A stretch of DNA of 64,000 bases from Saccharothrix sp. NRRL B-16348 (GTDB lineage: Bacteria; Actinomycetota; Actinomycetes; Mycobacteriales; Pseudonocardiaceae). Shown here one piece after another: positions 22,619-31,076 of the stretch. Position 1 is the first letter of the stretch, and the number at the start of each line of letters is the position of its first letter. The position numbers and the translations under genes were made by a program. The stretch is from the NCBI RefSeq assembly GCF_001280085.1, contig NZ_LGED01000147.1:1-64000 (forward strand). The letters are read 5' to 3'. The notes under the pieces were generated by a model. It was given only the letters and a program-made list of their open reading frames with translations. It ran no database searches and was not told where the DNA came from.

Positions 22619-23173
22619 TCAGCTTCGACGCAGAGCCGACCGAACCTCGTCGGCGAACCGCGGCGCTGTCCTGGCGAACCGCTCGATGAACTCCTGTGCG
22701 GTGACCTTCGGCTTGCGGTAGTCGGCGATCTGCTCGCGGAGGCACCGGAGGGTCCGAGCCGGGTACAGGTCCAGTTGGTCGAGCAGGAAGTCGTCGGGGT
22801 GCACGGCGTCGATGTCGTAAGGCTTCAAGGCATCCGAGGGGAAATCCTTGATGTTCGCCGTCACGATCACTGCGGCGTCACCGCGAACGGCGGCCGCGAG
22901 CACGTGGCGGTCCTTCGGGTGGTTGGTCATCGACTCGATGAGCGACTCGTAACCGGTGACCAGCGCATCAGGGAAGGTCTGTCGCATCAACGTGACTCTG
23001 CGGCGCGCGTTGGCCTCAGGCACGCCGAGCTTGGGCAGGTTTCGCTCGACCTCGTCGAGTACCTGCCCGGACCACAGCAAGCGGTAGGTGCCGGCCTCGG
23101 CCAGTCGCAGCAGGAGATCTGCCAGTCGGATCGGCACCAGTACGCAGGCATCCAAGAAGGCGGGGAAGGCCAC
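22619..23173 (-). CDS. PIN-domain ribonuclease toxin (type II TA)
   Basis: 184 residues, PIN fold. Acidic metal-binding positions are visible: Asp8 (FLDACV), Glu41 (LDEVERN), Asp88 (HPKDRHVLAAA) and Asp110 (NIKDFP), the four-residue VapC-type active site. The C-terminal 50 residues are a helical extension. PIN toxins cut RNA, often tRNA or rRNA. The gene starts 21 bp after the stop of an HTH gene that is the expected antitoxin and autoregulator, and ends at a strong bidirectional terminator. The target is not predictable here. Confidence 0.88.
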   Translation of the reverse strand: MAFPAFLDACVLVPIRLADLLLRLAEAGTYRLLWSGQVLDEVERNLPKLGVPEANARRRVTLMRQTFPDALVTGYESLIESMTNHPKDRHVLAAAVRGDAAVIVTANIKDFPSDALKPYDIDAVHPDDFLLDQLDLYPARTLRCLREQIADYRKPKVTAQEFIERFARTAPRFADEVRSALRRS

Positions 23174-23194
23174 CTGCTCAGTCTGGCGGACGAC

Positions 23195-23647
23195 CTACCG
23201 GGTGGGCGGGAACCCGTCCACCGTGTCGTAGGAGTCGTCTTCCACCGCGAGGCGGGTCATCTCCTTCAACGCGGCACGCCGTTCGACCCGTGCGCGCTCG
23301 CGATAGGCGACCACGTCGGCCACGCGGACTCGACGGTGGCGGCCACGCTTGTCGAACGGGATCTCGCCGTCCTCGAGCAGCCGGACCAGCGTCGGACGGG
23401 AGATACCCAGCATGTCGGCCGCTTGCTGGGTGGTCAGCAGCTTGGAGTGCGGGACGATCGAGATGGCCAAGCCCTGGGACAGCGCGCTGACCACTTCGCG
23501 CAGCGCCTCGTAGACCTCGCCGCGCAGCTCGATCTCAGTGCCGTCCGGACCGACCAGCTTCGCCTGCGTGCTCAGGACCGCGGCCAAGTCCTCCAGTTCG
23601 CCTTCCGGCGGTGGAAGAAGCGTGTGCTGCTCCAGCGTCGCAGTCAT
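23195..23647 (-). CDS. Excisionase/MerR-type HTH antitoxin
   Basis: 150 residues from an ATG with AAGGGG seven to twelve bp upstream; a longer form adding 12 residues has no ribosome site. Residues about 70-120 are a compact winged HTH of the excisionase family (LTTQQAADMLGISRPTLVRL, then RRVRVADVVAYRER). An N-terminal helical segment of about 65 residues may hold dimer or toxin contacts. It precedes the PIN gene by 21 bp in the same operon, so it is best read as antitoxin and repressor of the pair. Classical antitoxins are usually shorter, so some other DNA-binding role is possible. Confidence 0.85.
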   Translation of the reverse strand: MTATLEQHTLLPPPEGELEDLAAVLSTQAKLVGPDGTEIELRGEVYEALREVVSALSQGLAISIVPHSKLLTTQQAADMLGISRPTLVRLLEDGEIPFDKRGRHRRVRVADVVAYRERARVERRAALKEMTRLAVEDDSYDTVDGFPPTR

Positions 23648-23747
23648 CAGCCATCCCCTTGCCCTAGTGCCGCGAGCCGGCACCCAGCCGGCCAGGTACC
23701 AGTCTAATCGAAAAAACCGAAAATGGCACGGGAGGGTAGGGGATGGC

Positions 23748-23772
23748 GGCCGGGGTCGGTGTCACCCCGGCC
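23748..23772. terminator. Intrinsic terminator after DUF397 gene
   Basis: Inverted repeat GGCCGGGGT / ACCCCGGCC with a 7-base loop, just beyond the stop of the minus-strand DUF397 gene. No long T-run follows. Confidence 0.6.
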
Positions 23773-23779
23773 ACGTTGC

Positions 23780-23941
23780 TCACTTGGTGCGCTTGACGAA
23801 CCCGGCCCAAGCGCTCGCCGGGAAGGCGAGCTGCGGCCCGGTGGGGTTCTTCGAGTCCCGGACGCCAACCGGCCCGGCCGTCGGGAACTTGACGGCCACG
23901 CAAGCGCCGTTGTCGGCGCTGTAGCTACTCGTACGCCACAT
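23780..23941 (-). CDS. DUF397 domain small protein
   Basis: 53 codons on the minus strand, beginning MWRTSSYSADNGACVAVKF and including VRDSKNPTGPQLAFP and the ending WAGFVKRTK. This is the full DUF397 pattern (WRKSSYS...NCVEVA...VRDSK.P.GP.L.F....W..F). AGGAG lies in the nine-base gap after the upstream Scr1-type regulator. Scr1/DUF397 pairs (as in WhiJ/BldB-type systems of Streptomyces) act together as regulator and partner, probably as toxin/antitoxin-like or signalling couples. The gene is followed by an inverted-repeat terminator. Confidence 0.9.
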   Translation of the reverse strand: MWRTSSYSADNGACVAVKFPTAGPVGVRDSKNPTGPQLAFPASAWAGFVKRTK

Positions 23942-23950
23942 GGCGAACTC

Positions 23951-24790
23951 CTACGTGATCAATGACTCGATCAGGGTCGCGCTCTCGCCTGGCGACAACG
24001 CGACCCGCTCCAGGTTCTGCGTACTCAGCGTATAGGTCTGGACCCGATCGGGTTCACCTACGAAGACAGCCGCATCCTGGATCTCGATGTACACGATCGG
24101 GCGGGCGTCCACGAAGTCGAGCAGCATGAACTGGCCGGTGTTGGCGGCATGAGGTCCGGCCTCCGGTTGAACCACCTGCAAGGTGATGTTCGGCAGCGTG
24201 CCCAGCTTCAGGAGGTGCCGGTACTGCTCGTTCATCAAGTCCTGATCGCCGACCCGGAGCCGGAGAGCCTGCAAGTTGAGCACCGCGTGCAGTTCGAGCG
24301 GTTCGTCCTTGAGCAGCAACCGGGTCCGCTGCATCCGCAACTCGACCAGGCGGCCGGCCGAGTCCGACTTCACCCGTGGCGAGGCGTTCGTGAGAGCCCG
24401 AGCGTAGTCCTCGGTCTGGAGCAGGCCCGGCAGCACGATCGGCTCGAAGACGAACTCCCGCCGCGCCAAGGATTCCAGGCCGACCATGGTGCGCAGCCAG
24501 TCCGACACCACATCGGTCCACGGCCCGACCCACGAGGCGTCGTCGGCGCGGCTGCTCAGCAGCACGAGCCGGTCGATGTTCTCGCGCTCGACGTTGCAGG
24601 CCTTGAGGATCTTGCGGATGTCGCCCGGGTACTGTGTGCTCCGCCCGGTTTCCATGTGGCCGAGCTTGGGCTTGCCGATGCCGCAGGCGCTCGACAGTTC
24701 CGACAGCGACAGGTCGGCTTCTTTCCGGTAGCGCGCCAGTTCGACGCCGATCAACCACTGGAGCGCCGAGGGCGCGGCCAACTCGAACAT
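23951..24790 (-). CDS. Scr1/WhiJ-type XRE transcriptional regulator (HTH + DUF5753)
   Basis: 279 residues. Residues 15-70 form an XRE helix-turn-helix (LSLSELSSACGIGKPKLGHM), and 85-270 the DUF5753 (Scr1) domain, with LPGLLQTEDYARA, RLVELRMQR, LPNITLQVVQP and VYIEIQDAA, all family hallmarks. It is transcribed first in a two-gene operon with the DUF397 gene. A TAAGCT hexamer six bases before the ATG fits a leaderless transcript. Such pairs are very numerous and rapidly turning over in actinomycete genomes and often link to development or antibiotic production; the specific target is unknown. Confidence 0.92.
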   Translation of the reverse strand: MFELAAPSALQWLIGVELARYRKEADLSLSELSSACGIGKPKLGHMETGRSTQYPGDIRKILKACNVERENIDRLVLLSSRADDASWVGPWTDVVSDWLRTMVGLESLARREFVFEPIVLPGLLQTEDYARALTNASPRVKSDSAGRLVELRMQRTRLLLKDEPLELHAVLNLQALRLRVGDQDLMNEQYRHLLKLGTLPNITLQVVQPEAGPHAANTGQFMLLDFVDARPIVYIEIQDAAVFVGEPDRVQTYTLSTQNLERVALSPGESATLIESLIT

Positions 24791-24877
24791 GATCCGAGCT
24801 TAGCCAAATCAGCTCGATAAACGTATCACCTGATCGTGCGATAGCGAGCTGTAGACGTTTACCCCTACCGTTCCGGC
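24791..24877. promoter_or_regulatory. Divergent promoter region with two leaderless-type -10 hexamers
   Basis: On the minus strand TAAGCT lies six bases before the ATG of the Scr1-type gene; on the plus strand TACCGT (24866-24871) lies six bases before the ATG of the small protein gene. This TANNNT-to-start spacing is typical for leaderless actinobacterial transcripts. No clear -35 is seen. Confidence 0.4.
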
Positions 24878-25108
24878 ATGCACATCAGTGACAAGACCGT
24901 GTTCAGCCACACGTACCTGGAAGTCGCGCCGGCGACGGAGGTGAGCTGCGAAGTCCTCTCCGACCAGGTGGAGGTGTTCGTCGGCGAGCGCAGCGAGATC
25001 CTCGGCGTCGCGAACGGCGTCACGCTGGCCCTTGGCGAGGAAGCCCTCGGTCAACTGCTCCACACGTTGACCGAGGGCCTCGCCGCGCTCAAAGACCGGG
25101 CCGCCTGA
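24878..25108 (+). CDS. Small hypothetical protein
   Basis: 76 residues, no family recognised. The sequence alternates short beta-like stretches (VFSHTYLEVAPATEVSCEVL, then DQVEVFVGER) and ends in a helix (EEALGQLLHTLTEGLAALKD). It has no signal peptide or membrane segment. It is divergent from the Scr1-type regulator across 87 bp and its stop abuts the stop of the sialidase gene. Its position suggests control by, or a functional link to, the neighbouring XRE regulator, but this is inference. Confidence 0.6.
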   Translation: MHISDKTVFSHTYLEVAPATEVSCEVLSDQVEVFVGERSEILGVANGVTLALGEEALGQLLHTLTEGLAALKDRAA

Positions 25109-28072
25109 TCAACCCCGGGCGAACGGGCCCGGCGTCACGACCTCGAACGGCAGGTGCGTGATCGTCGTACCCCCGCGCTGGATGCGGAACTCGTCCAGCG
25201 CGCCCTTGAAACGGTCCGTCCCGTCCGGTTTCGCGCCGATGCGAATTCCGTCGACGTCGTACGTGTCGTGGTAGGTCATTGCACCTTTAATTGCAGCGCT
25301 TCCGCGGACCGTGCCGTCGACCAGCAGTTCCAGCGTCCCACCGACCCGCCGCAGCACGACGTGGTGCCACCGGCCGTCCCCGAACGCGCCGACCGACGCG
25401 ACGGACGTCGGCCCGGCGTCGGTCTGCACCCGTGCCAGCAACCGCCCCTGGCTGGGCTGCGCACGCAACCACAGCGCGCGCTCCGTCCCACCGACGCCGC
25501 ACGCCCACACCAAGACCTGGTCGGTCGTCCCGGCCGTGTACCGCATCCGGAAGTCGATCGCGAAATCCCCGTCCAACGCCTGGTACGGCACGACCACCGC
25601 ATCGTCCACGCCGTCGAACGCCAACGCCTTGCCGGCCACACCGGCGGTGGTCGCCGCACCACCCAGCACCGCCGAGTGGTGGCAGTACGCCGACACATCC
25701 GCCGTCGCCGGCCCGGACGGGGTGCGGACGACGTCGTGCGCCTGCGTGTTCTGGTGCTCGAACCCCCACCACAGCACGGGCCGCGTGCCCACGGTCAGCC
25801 GCACGTCGTCCACCCTGCCGTCGAGCACGTCCGTCCCGTCCGGCTTCGACCCGACGCGGACGCCCAACGTGTTCGACACCGACCCGGTCAACCCCGTCGC
25901 CACGGCCGGGGCGCCGCCGTCGACGCTCAGCTCCACCCGGTCGCCGACGCGGCGCAACACCAACTGGTGCCACGCCCCGTCGCCGAAACCCGCCGCCGCC
26001 GACGGGTCGTCCACCGCCACGGACACGTGCCCGGCGTCCGTCTCCACCCACCCGAACAGCCGGTCCGACCCCGGTTGGGCCCGCACCCACACCGACGGCC
26101 TGCCCGCCGTCGCCCCGTAGGCCCACAGCAACGCCTGGTTCGCCGTGCCCTGGTGCTGGAACCACAACGAGAACGCGAAGTCGCCCGCGCCGGGGTCCAA
26201 CGTCGGCGAGTACGGCGTCTCGGCACCGGGATGCGTGGCGTCGACGTCCAGCGCCGTCCCCGCGTGACCCGCGACCACCGGCCGGTACCCGCCCAGCAGC
26301 GTGGCGTCCGCGCACTGCCCGGTGAGGTCGTCGGACAGCGCGACCCGCGTCCGAACCGGCGTCACGGCCCCGTCCACGACCTGGAACGGCAGGTTCAGCA
26401 CCTGGACGCCCGCCTTCCGCACGCTGAAGTCGCGCAGCACGCCCGAGAACGCGTCCACCCCGTCGAGCCGCGACCCCAGCCGCAGCCCGGTGCGCGTCTT
26501 CGTCACCGCACCGCCGACGCCCGTAGCCGAAACCGACACCCCGTCCACGGTGAGCGTGATCCGGTTGCCGACGCGGGCCAGCGACAGTTTGTGCCAGGCG
26601 TTGTCGGCATAGGCGTTGTCCAGCGCGACGGTCGCCTCGCCGGTCGTCCCCTGGACCCAGGCGACCAGGCGTCCGGACTGGATCCGCGCCCACACCTGCG
26701 GCACGTCCGCGCCCTGCCCGAACGCCCAGAACAACGCCTGGTTGCCGGTCGACCCGCCGTGCCGGAACGACGTCTCGACGGTGAAGTCCTGCGCGCCGAC
26801 GTCCAGCGACCGCGAGTAGGGCACGTCGGCCTGCCCGGTCAGCCCGGCGTTCACCGTGCCGCGCACGTAGGCGTCGTTGGCCTGCGCCGTCGTGTCCGGT
26901 GACGTCGGACCGGCCGCCGGCGTCGCGTCCACGGCCGGGTTCGTGCCGGCGGGGATCTGCGCGTGCTGCGTGGTGAACCGGTTGAACCGGATCTCGTCCG
27001 CCGAGAACGCCTCGCCGCCCTCGTACAGCAGGCCGATCTCGCCGGTGGACAGCTCGGCCAGGTCGGAGTACCCGGCCCGGCCGCTGTGGATCAGGCCGCC
27101 CGCGCCCCAGGTGATGCCGCCGTCCGTCGAGTACCGGATGCGCATGAGTTCCCGGTCCTGCGGGTCGGACGGGCCGGAGAACAGCAGCGTGCCGTTCCGC
27201 AGCGCCAGCACCGCGCCCTGCACGTTCGGCGTGGTCAGGCTCGGGACCGGGGTGGAGGCGGACACCGTCGTGCCGCCGTCCGTGCTGATGGCACGGGTGC
27301 GGTGGTGGCCGGTGGTGATCTCGTTGCGGCCCGCCACGTACAGGTCGCCGTTGGGCAGCTCGGCCACGGACATCTCACCGGGCCTGATCTTGCCCTCGAC
27401 GTGCGAGTCGGGCGTCTGGCTCGCGTACCAGTTGTCGCCGTGGTCGGGGCTGTAGAGCACCCCGGCCCGCACGACGTCGCCCACGGCCTGGTGCGCGCCC
27501 ACGACGAGCCGACCGTCACGCAGCTGGATGCCGTGCGACGGCCCGGTGGCGAACCAGCCGCGCGTGGTCCCGTCGAACGACGCCGGGATCTGCCGTGCGG
27601 GCGACCAGGTCACCCCGTCGTCGTCGCTGTGCTGGACCCACGGCAGCCGGGCACCGCCGGGCACGGCCTCGTTCGACGTGGACAGCAGGAACACCCGCCC
27701 GGTCGTCCGGTCCACGACCGGCGCCGGATTTCCCCTGGTGAACGGCCTCTCCAGGTCGTCGGGCACCCCGCTCAACACCACCCGGGCCGGGCTCCACGTG
27801 CGGCCGTCGTTGGTGGACCGCCGCACGACGATGTCGATGTCACCGCGGTCGGCGCACGAGGGCGACTCCCGCGCCTCCGCGAACGCCAACAACGTGTCCG
27901 TCGAGGTCCGCACCAACGCCGGGATCCGATAACACCCGTACCCGCCGGTGCCGCCCTTGAACAGCACGTGCTCGACCCCGATGGACGACGGCGACCCCGT
28001 CACACCGCTACCGAACGCCGGCACCGGCGCGACCAGCGCCAGGACCAGCACGAACCCCAGAAGTCGTCTCAC
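25109..28072 (-). CDS. Secreted exo-alpha-sialidase with three LamG-like modules
   Basis: 987 residues. A signal peptide (LLGFVLVLALVAPVPAFG) is followed by a GH33 sialidase propeller (about 30-370): the YRIP motif at 48-51 with the catalytic Arg, at least four Asp-boxes (STNDGRTW, SDDDGVTW, SPDHGDNW, STDGGITW), the region DRGDIDIVVRRS, and a late ELSTGEIGLLYEGG with the nucleophile-supporting Glu/Tyr segment. Residues about 385-985 hold three concanavalin/LamG-like repeats (DGAWHQLVLRRVGDRVELSVDG pattern) that probably bind carbohydrate. It should release terminal sialic acid from extracellular glycans. It stands alone; no sialic acid uptake genes are seen nearby. Confidence 0.9.
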   Translation of the reverse strand: MRRLLGFVLVLALVAPVPAFGSGVTGSPSSIGVEHVLFKGGTGGYGCYRIPALVRTSTDTLLAFAEARESPSCADRGDIDIVVRRSTNDGRTWSPARVVLSGVPDDLERPFTRGNPAPVVDRTTGRVFLLSTSNEAVPGGARLPWVQHSDDDGVTWSPARQIPASFDGTTRGWFATGPSHGIQLRDGRLVVGAHQAVGDVVRAGVLYSPDHGDNWYASQTPDSHVEGKIRPGEMSVAELPNGDLYVAGRNEITTGHHRTRAISTDGGTTVSASTPVPSLTTPNVQGAVLALRNGTLLFSGPSDPQDRELMRIRYSTDGGITWGAGGLIHSGRAGYSDLAELSTGEIGLLYEGGEAFSADEIRFNRFTTQHAQIPAGTNPAVDATPAAGPTSPDTTAQANDAYVRGTVNAGLTGQADVPYSRSLDVGAQDFTVETSFRHGGSTGNQALFWAFGQGADVPQVWARIQSGRLVAWVQGTTGEATVALDNAYADNAWHKLSLARVGNRITLTVDGVSVSATGVGGAVTKTRTGLRLGSRLDGVDAFSGVLRDFSVRKAGVQVLNLPFQVVDGAVTPVRTRVALSDDLTGQCADATLLGGYRPVVAGHAGTALDVDATHPGAETPYSPTLDPGAGDFAFSLWFQHQGTANQALLWAYGATAGRPSVWVRAQPGSDRLFGWVETDAGHVSVAVDDPSAAAGFGDGAWHQLVLRRVGDRVELSVDGGAPAVATGLTGSVSNTLGVRVGSKPDGTDVLDGRVDDVRLTVGTRPVLWWGFEHQNTQAHDVVRTPSGPATADVSAYCHHSAVLGGAATTAGVAGKALAFDGVDDAVVVPYQALDGDFAIDFRMRYTAGTTDQVLVWACGVGGTERALWLRAQPSQGRLLARVQTDAGPTSVASVGAFGDGRWHHVVLRRVGGTLELLVDGTVRGSAAIKGAMTYHDTYDVDGIRIGAKPDGTDRFKGALDEFRIQRGGTTITHLPFEVVTPGPFARG

Positions 28073-28430
28073 CGAAGCAGGCTAGGCAACCCCACTTCCA
28101 ACGGACTTCCACGCCACTTCGCGGCCTGAGCACGGACGGTTCGCGGACGGCTCGTCGGGCACGTCGTGGACACGAGGACGGCCGTCCCCAGACCGACCGT
28201 CCCCGTGAGCGTGGAGATGACCGCGTTCCCCGAAGGGCGTGGACACGCCGCGGCGTCCCAACCGGCAGGGGGGAGCACCGGTCGGGACGTCGACCCCTCG
28301 TCACCGGCGGGGGTGTGGGGCACTCCGCCGGGGTTACCTCATCTATCCGCGGTCATGGGGGACACCCTGCTCCGGCGAACGTGAGCGAACCTAGGATGAA
28401 CCTTGAACCGGCTGTTCGAGGGGGCTGAGC
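28073..28430. other. Intergenic region between divergent sialidase and AfsR-type genes
   Basis: About 360 bp without a convincing gene; open frames here lack coding character. TAGGAT at 28392-28397, about 34 bp before the GTG of the regulator, could be a -10 element. Nothing else is recognised. Confidence 0.4.
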
Positions 28431-31076
28431 GTGGACTTCGGGCTGCTCGGCGGTGTCCGCGCTCGGGTCGGCGGCGACGACCTCGACATCGGCCACACCC
28501 GCCGGCGGAGCGTGCTGGCGGCGTTGCTGCTGGAGGCCGGGCGGCCGGTGTCCGCGGAACGGCTCGTCGACCGCGTCTGGGGCGCCCGGCCGCCGTTGCG
28601 GGCCAAGGAGACGCTCTACGGGTACGTCTCCAAGCTGCGGTCCGCCGGGATCGACATCCAGCGCCGGCCGGGCGGCTACGCGCTGGAGACCGACCGGGTC
28701 GACCTGGTCGAGTTCCGCGCCCTCGCCGAGCAGGCCCGCGCCGAACCCGACGACCAGCGTGCCGCCGAGCTGTACGACCAGGCGTTGCGGCAGTGGCGGG
28801 GCGACGCGTTGGACGGCCTCGACTCGCCGTGGTTCGCGCAGGTCAGGGACTCGTTGCGGGCCGAACGGGCGGCCGTCGAGCTGGACCGCAACGACGTGGC
28901 GATCAGGCTGGGCCACCACGCCGCCCTGCTGCCCGCCCTCCGTGACGCCACCCAGGCCGACCCGCTGGACGAACGCCTCGCCGGCCAGCTCATGCTCGCC
29001 CTGCACCGCAGCGGCCGGTCGTCGGAGGCGTTGCAGCACTACGACGCGTTGCGCCGCACGCTCGCCGACGAGCTGGGCACCGACCCCGGCAAGCCGCTGC
29101 AAGACCTCTACCTGCGGCTCCTGGGTCAGCAAGCGCCGGCGGACGCCCCGGCCGTGCCACGGCAGCTGCCCGCGCCGCAACGCTGGTTCACCGGCCGGGC
29201 GAAGGAGATCGCGGACCTCACCGAGCCGTCGGCCACGGTCGTCATCACGGCGATCGGCGGCGCGGGCGGCATCGGCAAGACGGCCCTGGCGCTGCACTGG
29301 GCGCACCAGCACGCCGACGACTTCCCGGACGGCCAGCTCTACGTGAACCTGCGCGGCTTCGACCCGGTCGGCGACCCCGTCACGCCCCAGAACGCGCTGC
29401 GCGGCTTCCTCGCCGCCCTCGGCGTCGACGACCCGCCGGCCGACCTCGACGCCCAGGCCGCCCTCTACCGCAGTCTGGTCGCGGACAAGCGGATGCTGGT
29501 CGTCCTGGACAACGCCCGCGACACCACCCAGGTCACGCCCCTGCTGCCCGGCGGCGCCCGCTGCACCGTCCTGATCACCAGCCGCCTTCAGCTCCTCGGC
29601 CTGCTCACGGCGCACGGCGCGCGTTCGGTCGCGTTGGACGTGCTGGACGAGCACGAGTCCCGCGCGTTCCTGGTCTCCCGCCTCGGCGCGGAACGGGTCG
29701 AGGCCGAGCCGGACGTCACCCGCGAGCTGCTGGAGCTGTGCGGCGGGCTGCCGTTGGCGTTGAGCATCATCGCGGCCCGTGCGGTGACCCAGCCCGACCT
29801 GCCGCTGTCCGCCCTCACCGAGGAGCTGAAGGACCAGCGCCTCGACGCGTTGGACGACCTCAGCGCCGACCTGCGCACGGTGTTCGCCTGCTCGTTACGA
29901 GTGCTCACCCCGGCGGCGACGGAGCTGTTCGGGCTGATCGGCCTGACCTCCGCGCCCGACCTGAGCCTGAAGGCGATCACCGCCCTCACCGGCCGCGCCG
30001 ACACGCGCCGCCTGCTCAGGGAACTCGAAGCCGCCCACCTGGTCCAGCAGCACCGGGTCGGCCGCTACCGGATGCACGACCTCGTGCGCCTCTACGCCGC
30101 CGAGGTCGCGCCCGCGCACGCCGACGCCAACCTCAAGGCGTTCATCGGCTACTTCGCCGCGACCGCGCACGAAGGCGACCGGCTCATCGAGCCGCACCGC
30201 CCGCCGATCACCGCGCCGGACGGCGACCCGGCCCCGTTGCCGGACGTGACGGCCGCGATGGACTGGTTCGACGCCGAGTACGAGTCGCTGCTCGCCGCCC
30301 AACGGCTGGCTGCCGAGCACCGCTGGCACGACGTCGCCTGGCACCTGGCGTGGGCGCTCACGAACTACCACCTGCGCCGCGGCCACGCGGCCGAGGACAT
30401 CGCGGTCTGGCGGGCCGCCCTCGACGCCGCCGACGCCCTCCAGGACCGGTTCAAGCAGGTCTCGGCGCACAAGTTCCTCGGCATGGCGTTGACCGACGTG
30501 GGCCGGTACGACGACGGCGACCACCACCTGCGGCAGGCGTTGGAGCTGGTCGAGGACGACTACGGCAAGGCCGCCGCGCACCGCGCCATGGCGTGGGCGA
30601 TGGAACGCCGCGGTGACGTCGCCGGTGCGTTGGAGCACGCGCAGGCGCAGCTGGTCCGGTTCCGCGCGCTCGGCATCCCCGTCCGCATCGCCGAGGCGCT
30701 CAACGACGTCGGCTACCGGATGGCGCGGCTGGGCGACTACGAGGGAGCCGAGGCGCACTGCCGGGAAGCGTTGGCGCTCAACGAAGAACTCGGTCACGTC
30801 GAAGGCGAAGCGGCCACTTCGGACAGCCTCGGCTACATCGCCCACCACCACGGGCGCGACGCCGACGCCGTGGAGCACTACCGGCACGCGTTGAAGCTCT
30901 ACCGGCAGCTGGACAACTCCTACGAGGAGGCCACCGTGCTGCGGCACTTCGGCGACGTGCTCGCCGCCGTGGGCCGGCACGACGAAGCGCGCGACGCACG
31001 GCAACGAGCCCTCACCCTCCTCCGCGCCCAAGGCCGGGTCGAGGACGCCGACGAAGTCCTAGCGCTGCTTGGCTGA
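28431..31076 (+). CDS. AfsR/SARP-family transcriptional regulator with NB-ARC and TPR domains
   Basis: 881 residues, a GTG start with GAGGGGG eight bases upstream. It has a winged-helix domain (FGLLGGVRARVGGDDLDIGH..., 1-90), BTAD domain (about 95-235), NB-ARC ATPase with Walker A GGAGGIGKTALAL (Lys283), the FPDGQLYVNLRGF motif and VVLDNARD Walker B, then TPR repeats to the end. It is of the same class as the regulator at 7.8-10.6 kb but only moderately similar. It overlaps the convergent MFS gene by 18 bp at the 3' end. Likely roles are control of secondary metabolism or of the neighbouring exporter and redox genes; no target site is evident. Confidence 0.9.
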   Translation: MDFGLLGGVRARVGGDDLDIGHTRRRSVLAALLLEAGRPVSAERLVDRVWGARPPLRAKETLYGYVSKLRSAGIDIQRRPGGYALETDRVDLVEFRALAEQARAEPDDQRAAELYDQALRQWRGDALDGLDSPWFAQVRDSLRAERAAVELDRNDVAIRLGHHAALLPALRDATQADPLDERLAGQLMLALHRSGRSSEALQHYDALRRTLADELGTDPGKPLQDLYLRLLGQQAPADAPAVPRQLPAPQRWFTGRAKEIADLTEPSATVVITAIGGAGGIGKTALALHWAHQHADDFPDGQLYVNLRGFDPVGDPVTPQNALRGFLAALGVDDPPADLDAQAALYRSLVADKRMLVVLDNARDTTQVTPLLPGGARCTVLITSRLQLLGLLTAHGARSVALDVLDEHESRAFLVSRLGAERVEAEPDVTRELLELCGGLPLALSIIAARAVTQPDLPLSALTEELKDQRLDALDDLSADLRTVFACSLRVLTPAATELFGLIGLTSAPDLSLKAITALTGRADTRRLLRELEAAHLVQQHRVGRYRMHDLVRLYAAEVAPAHADANLKAFIGYFAATAHEGDRLIEPHRPPITAPDGDPAPLPDVTAAMDWFDAEYESLLAAQRLAAEHRWHDVAWHLAWALTNYHLRRGHAAEDIAVWRAALDAADALQDRFKQVSAHKFLGMALTDVGRYDDGDHHLRQALELVEDDYGKAAAHRAMAWAMERRGDVAGALEHAQAQLVRFRALGIPVRIAEALNDVGYRMARLGDYEGAEAHCREALALNEELGHVEGEAATSDSLGYIAHHHGRDADAVEHYRHALKLYRQLDNSYEEATVLRHFGDVLAAVGRHDEARDARQRALTLLRAQGRVEDADEVLALLG

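Noticed and set aside
22619..25108. Prophage or integrative element
   Set aside because: No integrase, tRNA, attachment-site repeats or phage structural genes; the excisionase-like HTH pairs with a PIN toxin instead.
28166..28384. Small frame upstream of the second AfsR-type gene
   Set aside because: No ribosome site, weak third-position bias and no recognisable features.
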